A stretch of 25,556 nucleotides of DNA from CAZNJQ01 sp964573545 (GTDB lineage Bacteria > Patescibacteriota > Minisyncoccia > Phycocordibacterales > UBA2135): the NCBI GenBank assembly GCA_964573545.1, contig CAZNJQ010000008.1, positions 1-25,556 on the forward strand, given 5' to 3'. The notes beneath the pieces are model-generated. The model had not been told where the DNA came from and searched no databases. It saw only the letters and a list, made by a program, of their open reading frames with translations. Shown here one piece after another: positions 1 to 6,768 of the stretch (positions within the stretch are counted from its first letter, which is position 1; each line of letters begins with the position of its first letter). The translations under genes and the position numbers were made by a program.

Positions 1-41
1 GAACCACCTTAACCGCAGGGGTGGTTCCAAGCTATTGAACC
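1..41. repeat. Overlapping short inverted repeats upstream of secG
   Basis: Bases 1-8 (GAACCACC) are complementary to 20-27 (GGTGGTTC), giving an 8-bp stem with an 11-nt loop. Part of the right arm (GGTTC, 23-27) can instead pair with GAACC at 37-41, so the two hairpins exclude each other. There is no T-run after either stem, so a classical intrinsic terminator is not supported. The element is cut by the window edge. It could be the end of an upstream transcription unit or a protein-binding dyad. Confidence 0.35.
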
Positions 42-52
42 ATTACGAAGAT

Positions 53-81
53 TTGCCTTTCAAAATAAGCCATGCTATATT
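53..81 (+). promoter_or_regulatory. Promoter of secG (TTGCCT-17-TATATT, extended -10)
   Basis: TTGCCT at 53-58 and TATATT at 76-81 are separated by 17 bp. TGC directly before the -10 box gives the extended -10 pattern TGnTATATT. The -10 box ends only 8 nt before the secG ATG at 90, so the predicted transcription start is within 1-3 nt of the start codon. No Shine-Dalgarno sequence is visible, consistent with a leaderless mRNA. Confidence 0.7.
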
Positions 82-89
82 GAACCGCA

Positions 90-323
90 ATGGAGTTACT
101 AGCTTCCCTCCTTCCGTGGATACAGATTGTTCTGTCAATCCTTTTGATTGGCGCCGTTCTGCTTCAGCAATCGGCTGCCGGTATTGGCGGAGCATTCGGG
201 GGCGCCGACGGCGGAGGTTTTTATACGCGGCGCGGATTCGAAAAAATAGTATTTCGAGCAACAATACTTATTGCTATTCTTTTTGCACTCTCCGCATTCG
301 TAGCGCTGTTTCTCTCTCTTTAA
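90..323 (+). CDS. secG: SecG, preprotein translocase subunit
   Basis: The 77-residue product has the SecG architecture: a first membrane segment (about residues 8-26, ending in the family-typical LIGAVLLQQ), a Gly-rich cytoplasmic loop (IGGAFGGADGGG) with a basic FYTRRGFEK stretch, and a second membrane segment (about 54-76). SecG joins SecY and SecE in the inner membrane and assists SecA-driven export. The length matches the usual 70-80 residues. The ATG at 90 follows an extended -10 promoter by 8 nt and has no ribosome binding site. The next gene on the same strand encodes an exported solute-binding protein, which would be a Sec substrate. A longer frame over the same bases (35-328) lacks any family resemblance. 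Identification is confident. Confidence 0.93.
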   Translation: MELLASLLPWIQIVLSILLIGAVLLQQSAAGIGGAFGGADGGGFYTRRGFEKIVFRATILIAILFALSAFVALFLSL

Positions 324-417
324 TTTAAAGTAATTAAAAAACGCATTGCAGGCGCTCCGGCGCCGGCACGAATGCTTCTGTTTTCTTCTGGAGCATTCAG
401 GAATTGCACACCATACC

Positions 418-2235
418 GTGAAAGACACCATCATTGCTTTTCTTAAAAAAACGATTTCTTCGTTCCACTCTTCCCGCGCCTTCACTGTGTGCTCCGCGCG
501 AGCGCGTGAGCTCGTAAAAACAAACCGGCTCATCGTCCGCTCTTTCTCCGCGAAAGAGAAGCTCGCCTTTCTTGCGGCGGCGGGAGTCCTTTTTGTAGGG
601 TTCCTCGGCCTCCTTTTTTCGGCAAGTGCGGCGCTCATGGTCGAGATTCCCGCGCGCGGAGGAGCATTTTCCGAAGGCATTATCGGCGCGCCTCGTTTCA
701 TAAACCCCGTCCTCGCGATCTCCGATACCGACAGAGACTTGACGGGACTTGTATACTCCGGTCTCTTGCGCGCGACACCCGAAGGCACACTGATACCCGA
801 TCTCGCGGACCGTTTCACCGTCTCTCCGGACGGCATGACATACACGTTCACCTTGAAAGACAAAATATATTTCCATGACGGCACGCGGGTCACGAGCGCG
901 GACGTGCTCTTTACCATAGAAAAAATACAGGACAGCGTTGTTAAAAGCCCGAAGCGCGCAAGCTGGGAAGGGATCATTGCCCGCGCGCTCGACGAGAAGA
1001 CTATAGAATTCAAACTTGAACGCGCATACTCGCCGTTCCTCGAGAACGCGACCGTGGGCATTCTGCCGAAACATATATGGAGCGATGTCGCCGCAGACCA
1101 ATTCGGGTTTTCTCTCTACAACACCGACCCTATCGGCTCGGGACCCTTCAAAATCAAAGCGGTTAAAAAAAGCTCTTCGGGAATCCCCGAATATTACGAC
1201 CTTGTTTCCTTCAGGCGATTCGCTCTCGGCCGTCCGTATATCAATGATATCCGTATCCGTTTCTATTCGAACGCGGAAGACCTCCTTGCGGCATTTAAGA
1301 GCGGAAGCGTGGAGGCAGTAAGCACGATCGCGCCCAAAGAAGCGCGGGATTTTGAAAGACACGGAGCCCGCGTTCTGAAATATACACTGCCGCGAATATT
1401 CGGCGTGTTCTTAAATCAAAACCAGAACATCATTTTTACCGACGCGGCAGTGCGAAAAGCACTTAATGAATCCGCCCCGAAAGAACAAATCCTGGAAGAC
1501 GTCTTGAGCGGATATGGTACGGTGCTTGAAGGCCCTCTCCCTCCGGGTTCTCTGGGGTTCAGGAAACCGTCACGGAAAGAGCCCGCTCTTGATGCGGACG
1601 GAAGAATTTCTGTCGCGCGCGCAACGTTGGAGAGCGGCGGATGGAAGATGAATGAAAAGACAAACGTTCTCGAAAAGAAAACGAAAAAGGGTCCGCAGGC
1701 GCTTACATTTTCGATCGCGACATCGGACGCCGGAGAACTTAAAAACACCGCGGAGATACTAAAGGCAACATGGGAAAAGCTCGGCGCACACGTCGAACTT
1801 AAGATCTTTCAACCGGGCGATTTGAACCAAAACGTCATACGGCCGCGAAAATACGACGCGCTTCTTTTCGGAGAAATCATCGGGAGGGAATCCGATCCGT
1901 TTGCGTTCTGGCACTCGTCGCAAAGAAACGACCCCGGGCTCAATATCGCGCTCTATGCAAACATAGCTGCGGACAAATTGCTCGAGGAGGGGCGCACCGC
2001 TTCCGAGTACGAGAAACGGGACGCGATATATCAAAAATTCGAAGCGGAAGTGAAAAGCGATATACCGTTTGTCGCGACATACTCGCCGGACTTCCTGTAC
2101 CTTGTCCCGCGCGAGCTGCGCGGTATCAAAGCGGGAACGCTCACCGTGCCATCGGAACGATTCCTGGACGTATACGTATGGTACGAGAACACTGCTCGCG
2201 TATGGAGGATATTCGCCGATGAGGGGACGCGATAA
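418..2235 (+). CDS. Membrane-anchored family 5 (oligopeptide-type) solute-binding protein
   Basis: About 605 residues from the GTG at 418. A TTG at 346 would add 24 residues in a region that does not look coding. A basic N-terminus is followed by one hydrophobic segment (about residues 48-71, LAFLAAAGVLFVGFLGLLF), with no lipobox cysteine, so it is probably a signal anchor and not a lipoprotein. The rest resembles the SBP_bac_5/DppA-OppA fold: RFINPVLAISDTDRDLTGLVYSGLLR, then FTLKDKIYFHDGTRVTSADVLFTIEKIQ, the characteristic family signature, and a C-terminal lobe with a Trp-rich SDPFAFWHSSQ segment. Such proteins bind peptides or similar solutes for ABC importers. No permease or ATPase gene lies in this window, so the partner transporter and ligand are unknown. 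A binding role without import is possible. Only the start is uncertain. Confidence 0.85.
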   Translation: MKDTIIAFLKKTISSFHSSRAFTVCSARARELVKTNRLIVRSFSAKEKLAFLAAAGVLFVGFLGLLFSASAALMVEIPARGGAFSEGIIGAPRFINPVLAISDTDRDLTGLVYSGLLRATPEGTLIPDLADRFTVSPDGMTYTFTLKDKIYFHDGTRVTSADVLFTIEKIQDSVVKSPKRASWEGIIARALDEKTIEFKLERAYSPFLENATVGILPKHIWSDVAADQFGFSLYNTDPIGSGPFKIKAVKKSSSGIPEYYDLVSFRRFALGRPYINDIRIRFYSNAEDLLAAFKSGSVEAVSTIAPKEARDFERHGARVLKYTLPRIFGVFLNQNQNIIFTDAAVRKALNESAPKEQILEDVLSGYGTVLEGPLPPGSLGFRKPSRKEPALDADGRISVARATLESGGWKMNEKTNVLEKKTKKGPQALTFSIATSDAGELKNTAEILKATWEKLGAHVELKIFQPGDLNQNVIRPRKYDALLFGEIIGRESDPFAFWHSSQRNDPGLNIALYANIAADKLLEEGRTASEYEKRDAIYQKFEAEVKSDIPFVATYSPDFLYLVPRELRGIKAGTLTVPSERFLDVYVWYENTARVWRIFADEGTR

Positions 2236-2290
2236 AAACGGGAAAAAATAACTTTTATAAACGATATATTTTATTCATTACGAACACAGT

Positions 2291-4267
2291 ATGATCCAAA
2301 AAGGAACCTGGGGAGAGAATGCCCATAAAGATAAAGGGAGGAGACGGCATGGAAGCGGCGGCACACAGCAACAGCACGCGAGCCATACGCATAAGCCGCT
2401 CCTTCATGAAGCCTTGCGGCAGGCCGGCGCCATTAAAGACGGCGCAGCCGCGGGAGGAAGAAGCCACCACGGACACGGGGGAGGCGGGGCGCGCCATGCC
2501 AGACGCCATGCGGGATTCCCTTCTCATGCGCATAAGAGAAAACATCCAGTGCGCGAAACACGACACTCCGCCCCCGCGCTCCGCATACCGCCTATCGGAG
2601 AAAGTATACGCATTGTTCCCCTTGGCGGCGTCGAAGAAGTCGGACGCAACATGACGGCAATCGAGATCAAAGACGACATTATCGTCGTCGATTGCGGCAT
2701 ACAATTCCAGGAAGACGAAACTCCGGGCATTGATTATATCCTCCCCAACACGAAGTATCTTGAGGAGCGTAAACACAAAATCCGCGCCGTCATCATCACG
2801 CACGGGCACCTTGATCATATCGGGGCTATCCCCTATATCGTTCCCGGGATAGGAAACCCACCGATATACACCAGGAACCTCACGACGCTCATGATCAAGA
2901 AACGCCAGGAGGAATTCCCGCATCTGCCGCCGCTTGATTTTAAGGTGGTGGAAAAAGAAGACCGGCTCAAGATCGGCGATCTGTACGTGAAATTCTTCTC
3001 CGTCACCCACACTATTCCCGATTCCATGGGTATCATTATCGAGACTCCGTACGGCAACATCGTCCATACCGGAGACCTTAAGTTGGACCACGTGAGCGGC
3101 GTACCGACCAAACGGGAAGAAGACGAGTTCGGGCAATTCAAGAAAGATCCAGTGCTCCTCCTTCTTGCGGATTCAACGAACGTCGAACGGCCGGGCTTTT
3201 CGATTCCCGAAGGCGACGTGCATAAAAATCTTGACCGCATTATAAAAGACGCGACGGGGCGGCTCCTTATCGGGACATTTTCTTCGCAGATAGACAGGAT
3301 CGTTAGTATCATCGAATCTGCTGAAAAATACGGCAAAAAAATCGTCGTCGAAGGGCGGAGCATGAAGACGAACGTCGAGATCGCGAAACTTGCCGGGATT
3401 TTCACGTCGGAAAAAGGCACCATTATCCCCATTGAAGAAATGGAGAGCTATCCCCCGCACAAGATCGTAGCGCTTGTGACGGGAGCGCAGGGCGATGAAT
3501 TCGCCGTCTTGATGCGCGTCGCGAAAAAGAACCATCGACTGATCAAAATTCACGAGGGTGACACTGTTGTCCTCTCCTCTTCCATCGTTCCCGGCAACGA
3601 GCGGAGCGTACAGAAACTTAAAGACAATCTTTCCCGCCAAGGCGCGAAGATGATCCATTATCAGGTCTCTGACGTACACTCAAGCGGGCATGCGAACCGT
3701 GACGAGACGCTGTGGATACACAAAAAAATAAATCCGCGGTTCTTCATACCAATTCACGGCTATCATTACATGCTCCGCGTGCACGCGGATATTGCCAAAG
3801 AAGCAGGCACTCCGGAGACGAACATCATCATCCCCGACAACAGTATGATCATAGAAATAGAAGAGAAGGGAACGCGCATGCGGGCGCTTAAAGAAGCGGC
3901 TCCGAAAGGGCTCGTGCTTGTAGACGGATTCAGCGTGGGCGACATGCAGGAGGTCGTCATTAGGGACCGGCAAGCATTGGCGCAAGACGGCATATTCGTC
4001 ATCGTGGTCACTATCGACGTCAACACGGGGAAACTCAGAAAATCTCCCGATCTCATCTCGCGAGGCTTCGTGTATATACGAGAATCGCAGGAACTTTTCA
4101 AAGAGGCTCGTGACGAAGTAAAAAAGACGGTCGAAAGGACGATTGTCGGTATGCATCCCATAAACTTCGATTATCTTAAGGGGGTGCTGACCGATAAAGT
4201 GAGTAAATACCTATTCCAGAAGACGAACAAACGACCGATAGTCATCCCCGTCATCTTGGGAATATAG
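2291..4267 (+). CDS. rnj: Ribonuclease J with a long basic His/Gly-rich N-terminal tail
   Basis: The 658-residue product contains a full metallo-beta-lactamase/beta-CASP RNase J from about residue 106 (IRIVPLGGVEEVGRNM). The metal-binding HGHLDH motif is at 171-176, a further ligand His at 240 (SVTH), and HTGDLKLD at 259-266. SSGHANRDE and PIHGYHYML in the beta-CASP part and a C-terminal domain ending RPIVIPVILGI are also present. RNase J is a 5'-3' exo- and endoribonuclease for mRNA decay and rRNA maturation. The core is about 553 residues, the normal family length. The first 100 residues are an added low-complexity tail rich in His, Gly, Arg and Lys (HSHTHK, GRSHHGHGGGGARHARRHAG), likely disordered and RNA-binding. 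The start at 2291 has no clear ribosome binding site. An in-frame start after the tail is not evident, since the next Met is inside the core. Confidence 0.95.
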   Translation: MIQKGTWGENAHKDKGRRRHGSGGTQQQHASHTHKPLLHEALRQAGAIKDGAAAGGRSHHGHGGGGARHARRHAGFPSHAHKRKHPVRETRHSAPALRIPPIGESIRIVPLGGVEEVGRNMTAIEIKDDIIVVDCGIQFQEDETPGIDYILPNTKYLEERKHKIRAVIITHGHLDHIGAIPYIVPGIGNPPIYTRNLTTLMIKKRQEEFPHLPPLDFKVVEKEDRLKIGDLYVKFFSVTHTIPDSMGIIIETPYGNIVHTGDLKLDHVSGVPTKREEDEFGQFKKDPVLLLLADSTNVERPGFSIPEGDVHKNLDRIIKDATGRLLIGTFSSQIDRIVSIIESAEKYGKKIVVEGRSMKTNVEIAKLAGIFTSEKGTIIPIEEMESYPPHKIVALVTGAQGDEFAVLMRVAKKNHRLIKIHEGDTVVLSSSIVPGNERSVQKLKDNLSRQGAKMIHYQVSDVHSSGHANRDETLWIHKKINPRFFIPIHGYHYMLRVHADIAKEAGTPETNIIIPDNSMIIEIEEKGTRMRALKEAAPKGLVLVDGFSVGDMQEVVIRDRQALAQDGIFVIVVTIDVNTGKLRKSPDLISRGFVYIRESQELFKEARDEVKKTVERTIVGMHPINFDYLKGVLTDKVSKYLFQKTNKRPIVIPVILGI

Positions 4268-4289
4268 GATTACATACACTCCAAATGCC

Positions 4290-4313
4290 CCGAATAAAAT
4301 ACGTCTTATTCGG
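4290..4313. promoter_or_regulatory. Dyad (operator or weak terminator) before the MFS gene
   Basis: CCGAATAA at 4290-4297 and TTATTCGG at 4306-4313 form an 8-bp inverted repeat with an 8-nt spacer. It lies 22 nt after the RNase J stop and covers the -35 position of the TATAAT promoter that follows. No T-run follows it, so an operator is as likely as a terminator. A second small palindrome, GAATATTC, overlaps its end (4313-4320). Confidence 0.45.
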
Positions 4314-4324
4314 AATATTCGCAC

Positions 4325-4330
4325 TATAAT
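4325..4330 (+). promoter_or_regulatory. -10 box (TATAAT) of the MFS transporter gene
   Basis: This is a perfect TATAAT, 28 nt before the ATG at 4359. No good -35 hexamer is seen at 17 bp (CGTCTT), and that position lies inside the 4290-4313 dyad, suggesting control by a bound protein. Confidence 0.55.
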
Positions 4331-4358
4331 TTCGAATCGCCGCCTACGTATCGCCTGT

Positions 4359-5564
4359 ATGAAATTGTTCTCGCATGAAAGCAAGGCTCACTTCCTTCCG
4401 ATATACCTCACTTCTTTTTTATTTGCGCTTCATATCGCACTGCCGCTCTACGTAAACTCATCATTTTTAGGGCAATTCTTGCCGCAAAATGCTCTAGGGT
4501 TCGTGTACGCTGCCTCATCGCTCCTCGTCATCGCGCTCCTCGCCAGATTTCCCGATATTCTCTCGAGAATCGGGAACTATAGAGCGTTCCTCTGCATCAC
4601 GGGAGCGCAAGCGCTTCTTCTTATCGTTCTCTCGCTTCCTGTGGATATGTTTGTCGCTATCCCGGTCTTCGTAGTAGCGCAAGCTCTTGTGATGCTCGGA
4701 GTCTTCAGTCTCGATGTATTCCTTGAGCGATTCTCAAAAGACACGGCAACGGGGGTGACTCGGGGGATACTCCTCACGACCGCAAATTTTGCGATACTCT
4801 TAGGGCCTGTCAGCGTCGCATTGATACTTTCAAATGGAGATTTTTGGAAAGTGTATCTTGCGGGAGCTTTGTGCGTCACCGCTGCGGGGCTCGTCATCGC
4901 AACGCGCCTCAAGAGCTTCAAAGACCCGGAATACCGGACGGCGCCGTACATCAAAACACTCGTCGACGTTGCTCTCGCGCGACACCCGAATGATGAGATA
5001 CGGCACGCCGTTATCGCGAGCTTTGTCCTCAGATTCTTTTATTCTTGGATGGTCATCTACACGCCGCTCTATTTAAACACTGTAATGGGATTTTCGTGGG
5101 GAGATATCGGTGTCATATTGGGAATTATGTTGCTGCCCTTCGTGCTGTTTCAGCTCCCTGTGGGATACCTCTCGGACAAATACGTCGGGGAGAAGAAGCT
5201 CATGACAGGCGGATTTCTTGTCATGTCCGCTTTCACCGCCGCTTTGTTTTTCGCCGCAGAGCCGTCGCTTGCGCTCTGGGCCGGGCTTTTATTCATGACG
5301 CGCGTCGGAGCAAGTATCGTGGAAATTACAGCGGAATCGTATTTTTTCAAGCATATTGAAAGTTCCGATACGGAAATCTTGAGCATTTACCGGAACGCGG
5401 AACCGACCGCCTACATCATCGCCCCGATTGCGGCATCACTCCTCCTTTCGGTAGCACCCATGGTATATCTTTTTCCTGTCCTTGCGGGAGTGCTTCTTTT
5501 CGGCGTATGGAGCGCATCACGTATGAAGCCCACCGCCCCCGCGGCGCAAAAATCTCTCGTGTAA
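4359..5564 (+). CDS. Major facilitator superfamily transporter
   Basis: The 401-residue, strongly hydrophobic protein has roughly 12 predicted membrane segments in two halves, separated by a polar loop near residues 183-220 (RLKSFKDPEYRTAPYIKTLVDVALARHPNDE). The loop between the second and third helices of the second half reads LPVGYLSDKYVGEKKLM, a good match to the MFS G-x-L-x-D-(R/K)-x-G-(R/K)-(R/K) signature. The substrate cannot be told from the sequence; drug or small-molecule efflux is a common role for such 400-residue members. The gene has its own TATAAT promoter and a dyad upstream. It is convergent with the next gene, with only 23 nt between the stop codons. No ribosome binding site is evident. 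Confidence 0.85.
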   Translation: MKLFSHESKAHFLPIYLTSFLFALHIALPLYVNSSFLGQFLPQNALGFVYAASSLLVIALLARFPDILSRIGNYRAFLCITGAQALLLIVLSLPVDMFVAIPVFVVAQALVMLGVFSLDVFLERFSKDTATGVTRGILLTTANFAILLGPVSVALILSNGDFWKVYLAGALCVTAAGLVIATRLKSFKDPEYRTAPYIKTLVDVALARHPNDEIRHAVIASFVLRFFYSWMVIYTPLYLNTVMGFSWGDIGVILGIMLLPFVLFQLPVGYLSDKYVGEKKLMTGGFLVMSAFTAALFFAAEPSLALWAGLLFMTRVGASIVEITAESYFFKHIESSDTEILSIYRNAEPTAYIIAPIAASLLLSVAPMVYLFPVLAGVLLFGVWSASRMKPTAPAAQKSLV

Positions 5565-5587
5565 CAAAAAGAGTATGAGTGGAGGAA

Positions 5588-6127
5588 TCACTCCGGCAGT
5601 GTGAAAACCCTTGCCGATACGAATTCGCTGCGAGAATTTTTAACAAGAATCTCTTTTTTGAAATCGAACACGCTGTCTCCGTCATCGGCGTGAAGCGCCG
5701 CGACATACGGCCTCCCGCTTTCGGTGCTGCGGAGAAGCTCGATAAGGGGACTGAATTGTTTCCCGGGACCGAAACGCCGCGCGCCGAGTATGGCGCCAAA
5801 ACTCCCGTCCAGAAGTTCCTCGTGAATAGCGACCCAACCGCTCTCCTCAAGAGACACCATCGACAAGATCACGGACATGCCGGATTCTTGGTCAACCGCG
5901 ATGATCATATCGGTATCACCCGCCAGGAAAGAAATTTCCCGCGCATCCGGCCTCTCCTCTAGAGATACGCTTGTTGGCACTCTTTTTCCTGCCTCCTCCG
6001 CATCGCGGAAAAACGGAATATCGGCGCGCACAAACCCGCGCTCGACGAGCGGTACTGCGAATACGACGCCGACACCGATGCCGGCGATAAAAATAAGAAT
6101 CGCTTTGAAGCTGAAATACTGTCCCAT
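5588..6127 (-). CDS. Secreted or membrane-anchored DUF7282-like protein
   Basis: 179 residues from the ATG at 6127, chosen because GGGAGG lies 8 nt before it. An upstream in-frame ATG at 6160 would add 11 residues but lacks such a site. Residues 5-25 form a signal anchor (FSFKAILIFIAGIGVGVVFAV). The exported part contains SMVSLEESGWVAIHEELLDGSFGAILG followed by FSPLIELL...YVAALHADDGD..FDFKKE, the pattern I associate with the DUF7282 family: an extracellular beta-sandwich of unknown function with a W-V-x-I-H strand and a HxDDGD loop. Function is unknown; an adhesin-like or surface-layer role is only a guess. The gene has a strong promoter (6246-6273) and a roughly 110-nt leader carrying a hairpin. 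Confidence 0.7.
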   Translation of the reverse strand: MGQYFSFKAILIFIAGIGVGVVFAVPLVERGFVRADIPFFRDAEEAGKRVPTSVSLEERPDAREISFLAGDTDMIIAVDQESGMSVILSMVSLEESGWVAIHEELLDGSFGAILGARRFGPGKQFSPLIELLRSTESGRPYVAALHADDGDSVFDFKKEILVKNSRSEFVSARVFTLPE

Positions 6128-6135
6128 AGTTTTTA

Positions 6136-6141
6136 CCTCCC
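6136..6141 (-). promoter_or_regulatory. Strong Shine-Dalgarno (GGGAGG) deciding the start at 6127
   Basis: GGGAGG on the minus strand sits 8 nt before the ATG at 6127-6125. It lies inside the longer reading frame that starts at 6160, which argues that translation begins at 6127. Confidence 0.75.
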
Positions 6142-6189
6142 GTTCCATCATATATGTCACTATATAGGGATTAAGCCTATAATAGCTCC

Positions 6190-6225
6190 CCTGCCTGCAC
6201 CGTGCCTACGCACGCAGGAGGCAGG
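6190..6225. repeat. REP-like palindromic element in the 5' leader
   Basis: The outer arms CCTGCCT (6190-6196) and AGGCAGG (6219-6225) pair perfectly. An inner stem CGTGC (6201-6205)/GCACG (6210-6214) closes on the 4-nt loop CTAC. The two stems are separated by an internal loop. GC-rich palindromes with CCTGCC...GGCAGG ends resemble dispersed REP-like elements. Only one copy occurs in this window, so repetition is not shown here. It would be transcribed as part of the leader of the DUF7282-like gene. Confidence 0.55.
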
Positions 6226-6245
6226 CTCGCTCTACGTCGCTAATA

Positions 6246-6273
6246 AGTATATACGGCGGCATTACAGTGTCAA
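6246..6273 (-). promoter_or_regulatory. Promoter TTGACA-16-TATACT for the DUF7282-like gene
   Basis: On the minus strand TTGACA (6273-6268) and TATACT (6251-6246) are 16 bp apart, a near-consensus sigma-70 promoter. Transcription would start near 6240 and give a leader of about 110 nt before the ATG at 6127. The first bases of the -35 box (6272-6273) are also the end of the T-run of the preceding terminator. Confidence 0.75.
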
Positions 6274-6300
6274 AAAAACAGTGAGCGGATCCGCTCACTG
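6272..6300 (-). terminator. Intrinsic terminator of the nuclease-like gene
   Basis: Bases 6279-6300 are a perfect 22-bp palindrome centred on GGATCC with arms CAGTGAGCGGA/TCCGCTCACTG. On the minus strand it is followed by seven T residues (6278-6272). The stop codon of the upstream gene (6297-6295) lies inside the stem. This is one of the clearest terminators in the window. Confidence 0.9.
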
Positions 6301-6720
6301 CCCCCTTCCCACGTTTTTATTTAAAATCTCTTGCCGAATCAGCTGAATTACCTGAACCACCATCTCCCTGATCTCGTCGTCCGACTCGTATAAAGAAATA
6401 TGGATGATGGGTATCTTTCTCTGTGCATACTGTTCGCGCAGAGCCGTGAAGTCTTTCAAGACCGACGTCTTGATTTGTATCGGAATCTCTCCGACATCGG
6501 TCTTGACGAAGACGTCTATCCCCTCCGCGTCTTCCTTGTCGGTGGCGTGTCGCGCGCCGAAGATCCATGGCAAGGGACCCAAAGCGCGAAACGCTTTCAC
6601 GACGCGGACTTCGCCCGCCCTGCCGATTTTTTGCCCGATAAGGCCCGATTTATGAAGAAGTTCCCCCCGCGACGGCTCTGTTTGCCGTCTTTTTTTGCTC
6701 CGCCTTCTGTTTCTCCCCAC
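6295..6720 (-). CDS. Small PD-(D/E)XK nuclease-like protein
   Basis: 141 residues from a GTG at 6720 with GGAG about 9 nt upstream. The N-terminus is strongly basic (RNRRRSKKRRQ, residues 3-13). A GRAGEVRVVKAF helix holds Glu37, then GIDVFV (Asp69), then a strand IPIQIKTS with Gln82-x-Lys84. The order E...D...(Q)xK, separated by a short hairpin, is the pattern of PD-(D/E)XK-fold nucleases, with Gln in place of the usual Glu. This suggests a DNA- or RNA-cleaving or -binding protein, but family membership is inferred from motif spacing only. It lies just downstream of endonuclease III (48 nt gap), and its stop is inside its own terminator. It could be a repair-associated nuclease or a catalytically weak relative. 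Confidence 0.6.
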   Translation of the reverse strand: MGRNRRRSKKRRQTEPSRGELLHKSGLIGQKIGRAGEVRVVKAFRALGPLPWIFGARHATDKEDAEGIDVFVKTDVGEIPIQIKTSVLKDFTALREQYAQRKIPIIHISLYESDDEIREMVVQVIQLIRQEILNKNVGRGQ

Positions 6721-6768
6721 CGCGCCGCTCCATATCGGTTGTCGCTCTCACAAGCGTAGCACATCTCT

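Noticed and set aside
351..364. Hairpin GGCGC-TCCG-GCGCC after secG as a terminator
   Set aside because: The 5-bp stem has no following T-run, and the next gene starts soon after. Probably not a terminator.
135..1061. A 308-codon minus-strand frame across secG and the solute-binding gene
   Set aside because: It is antisense to two recognised genes, and its composition (Ser, Arg and Ala-rich without hydrophobic pattern) is typical of a shadow frame.
2319..2654. A 111-codon frame overlapping the RNase J tail
   Set aside because: It overlaps the coding sequence of RNase J in another frame, has no ribosome binding site and no recognisable domain. It looks like a by-product of the GC-rich repetitive tail.
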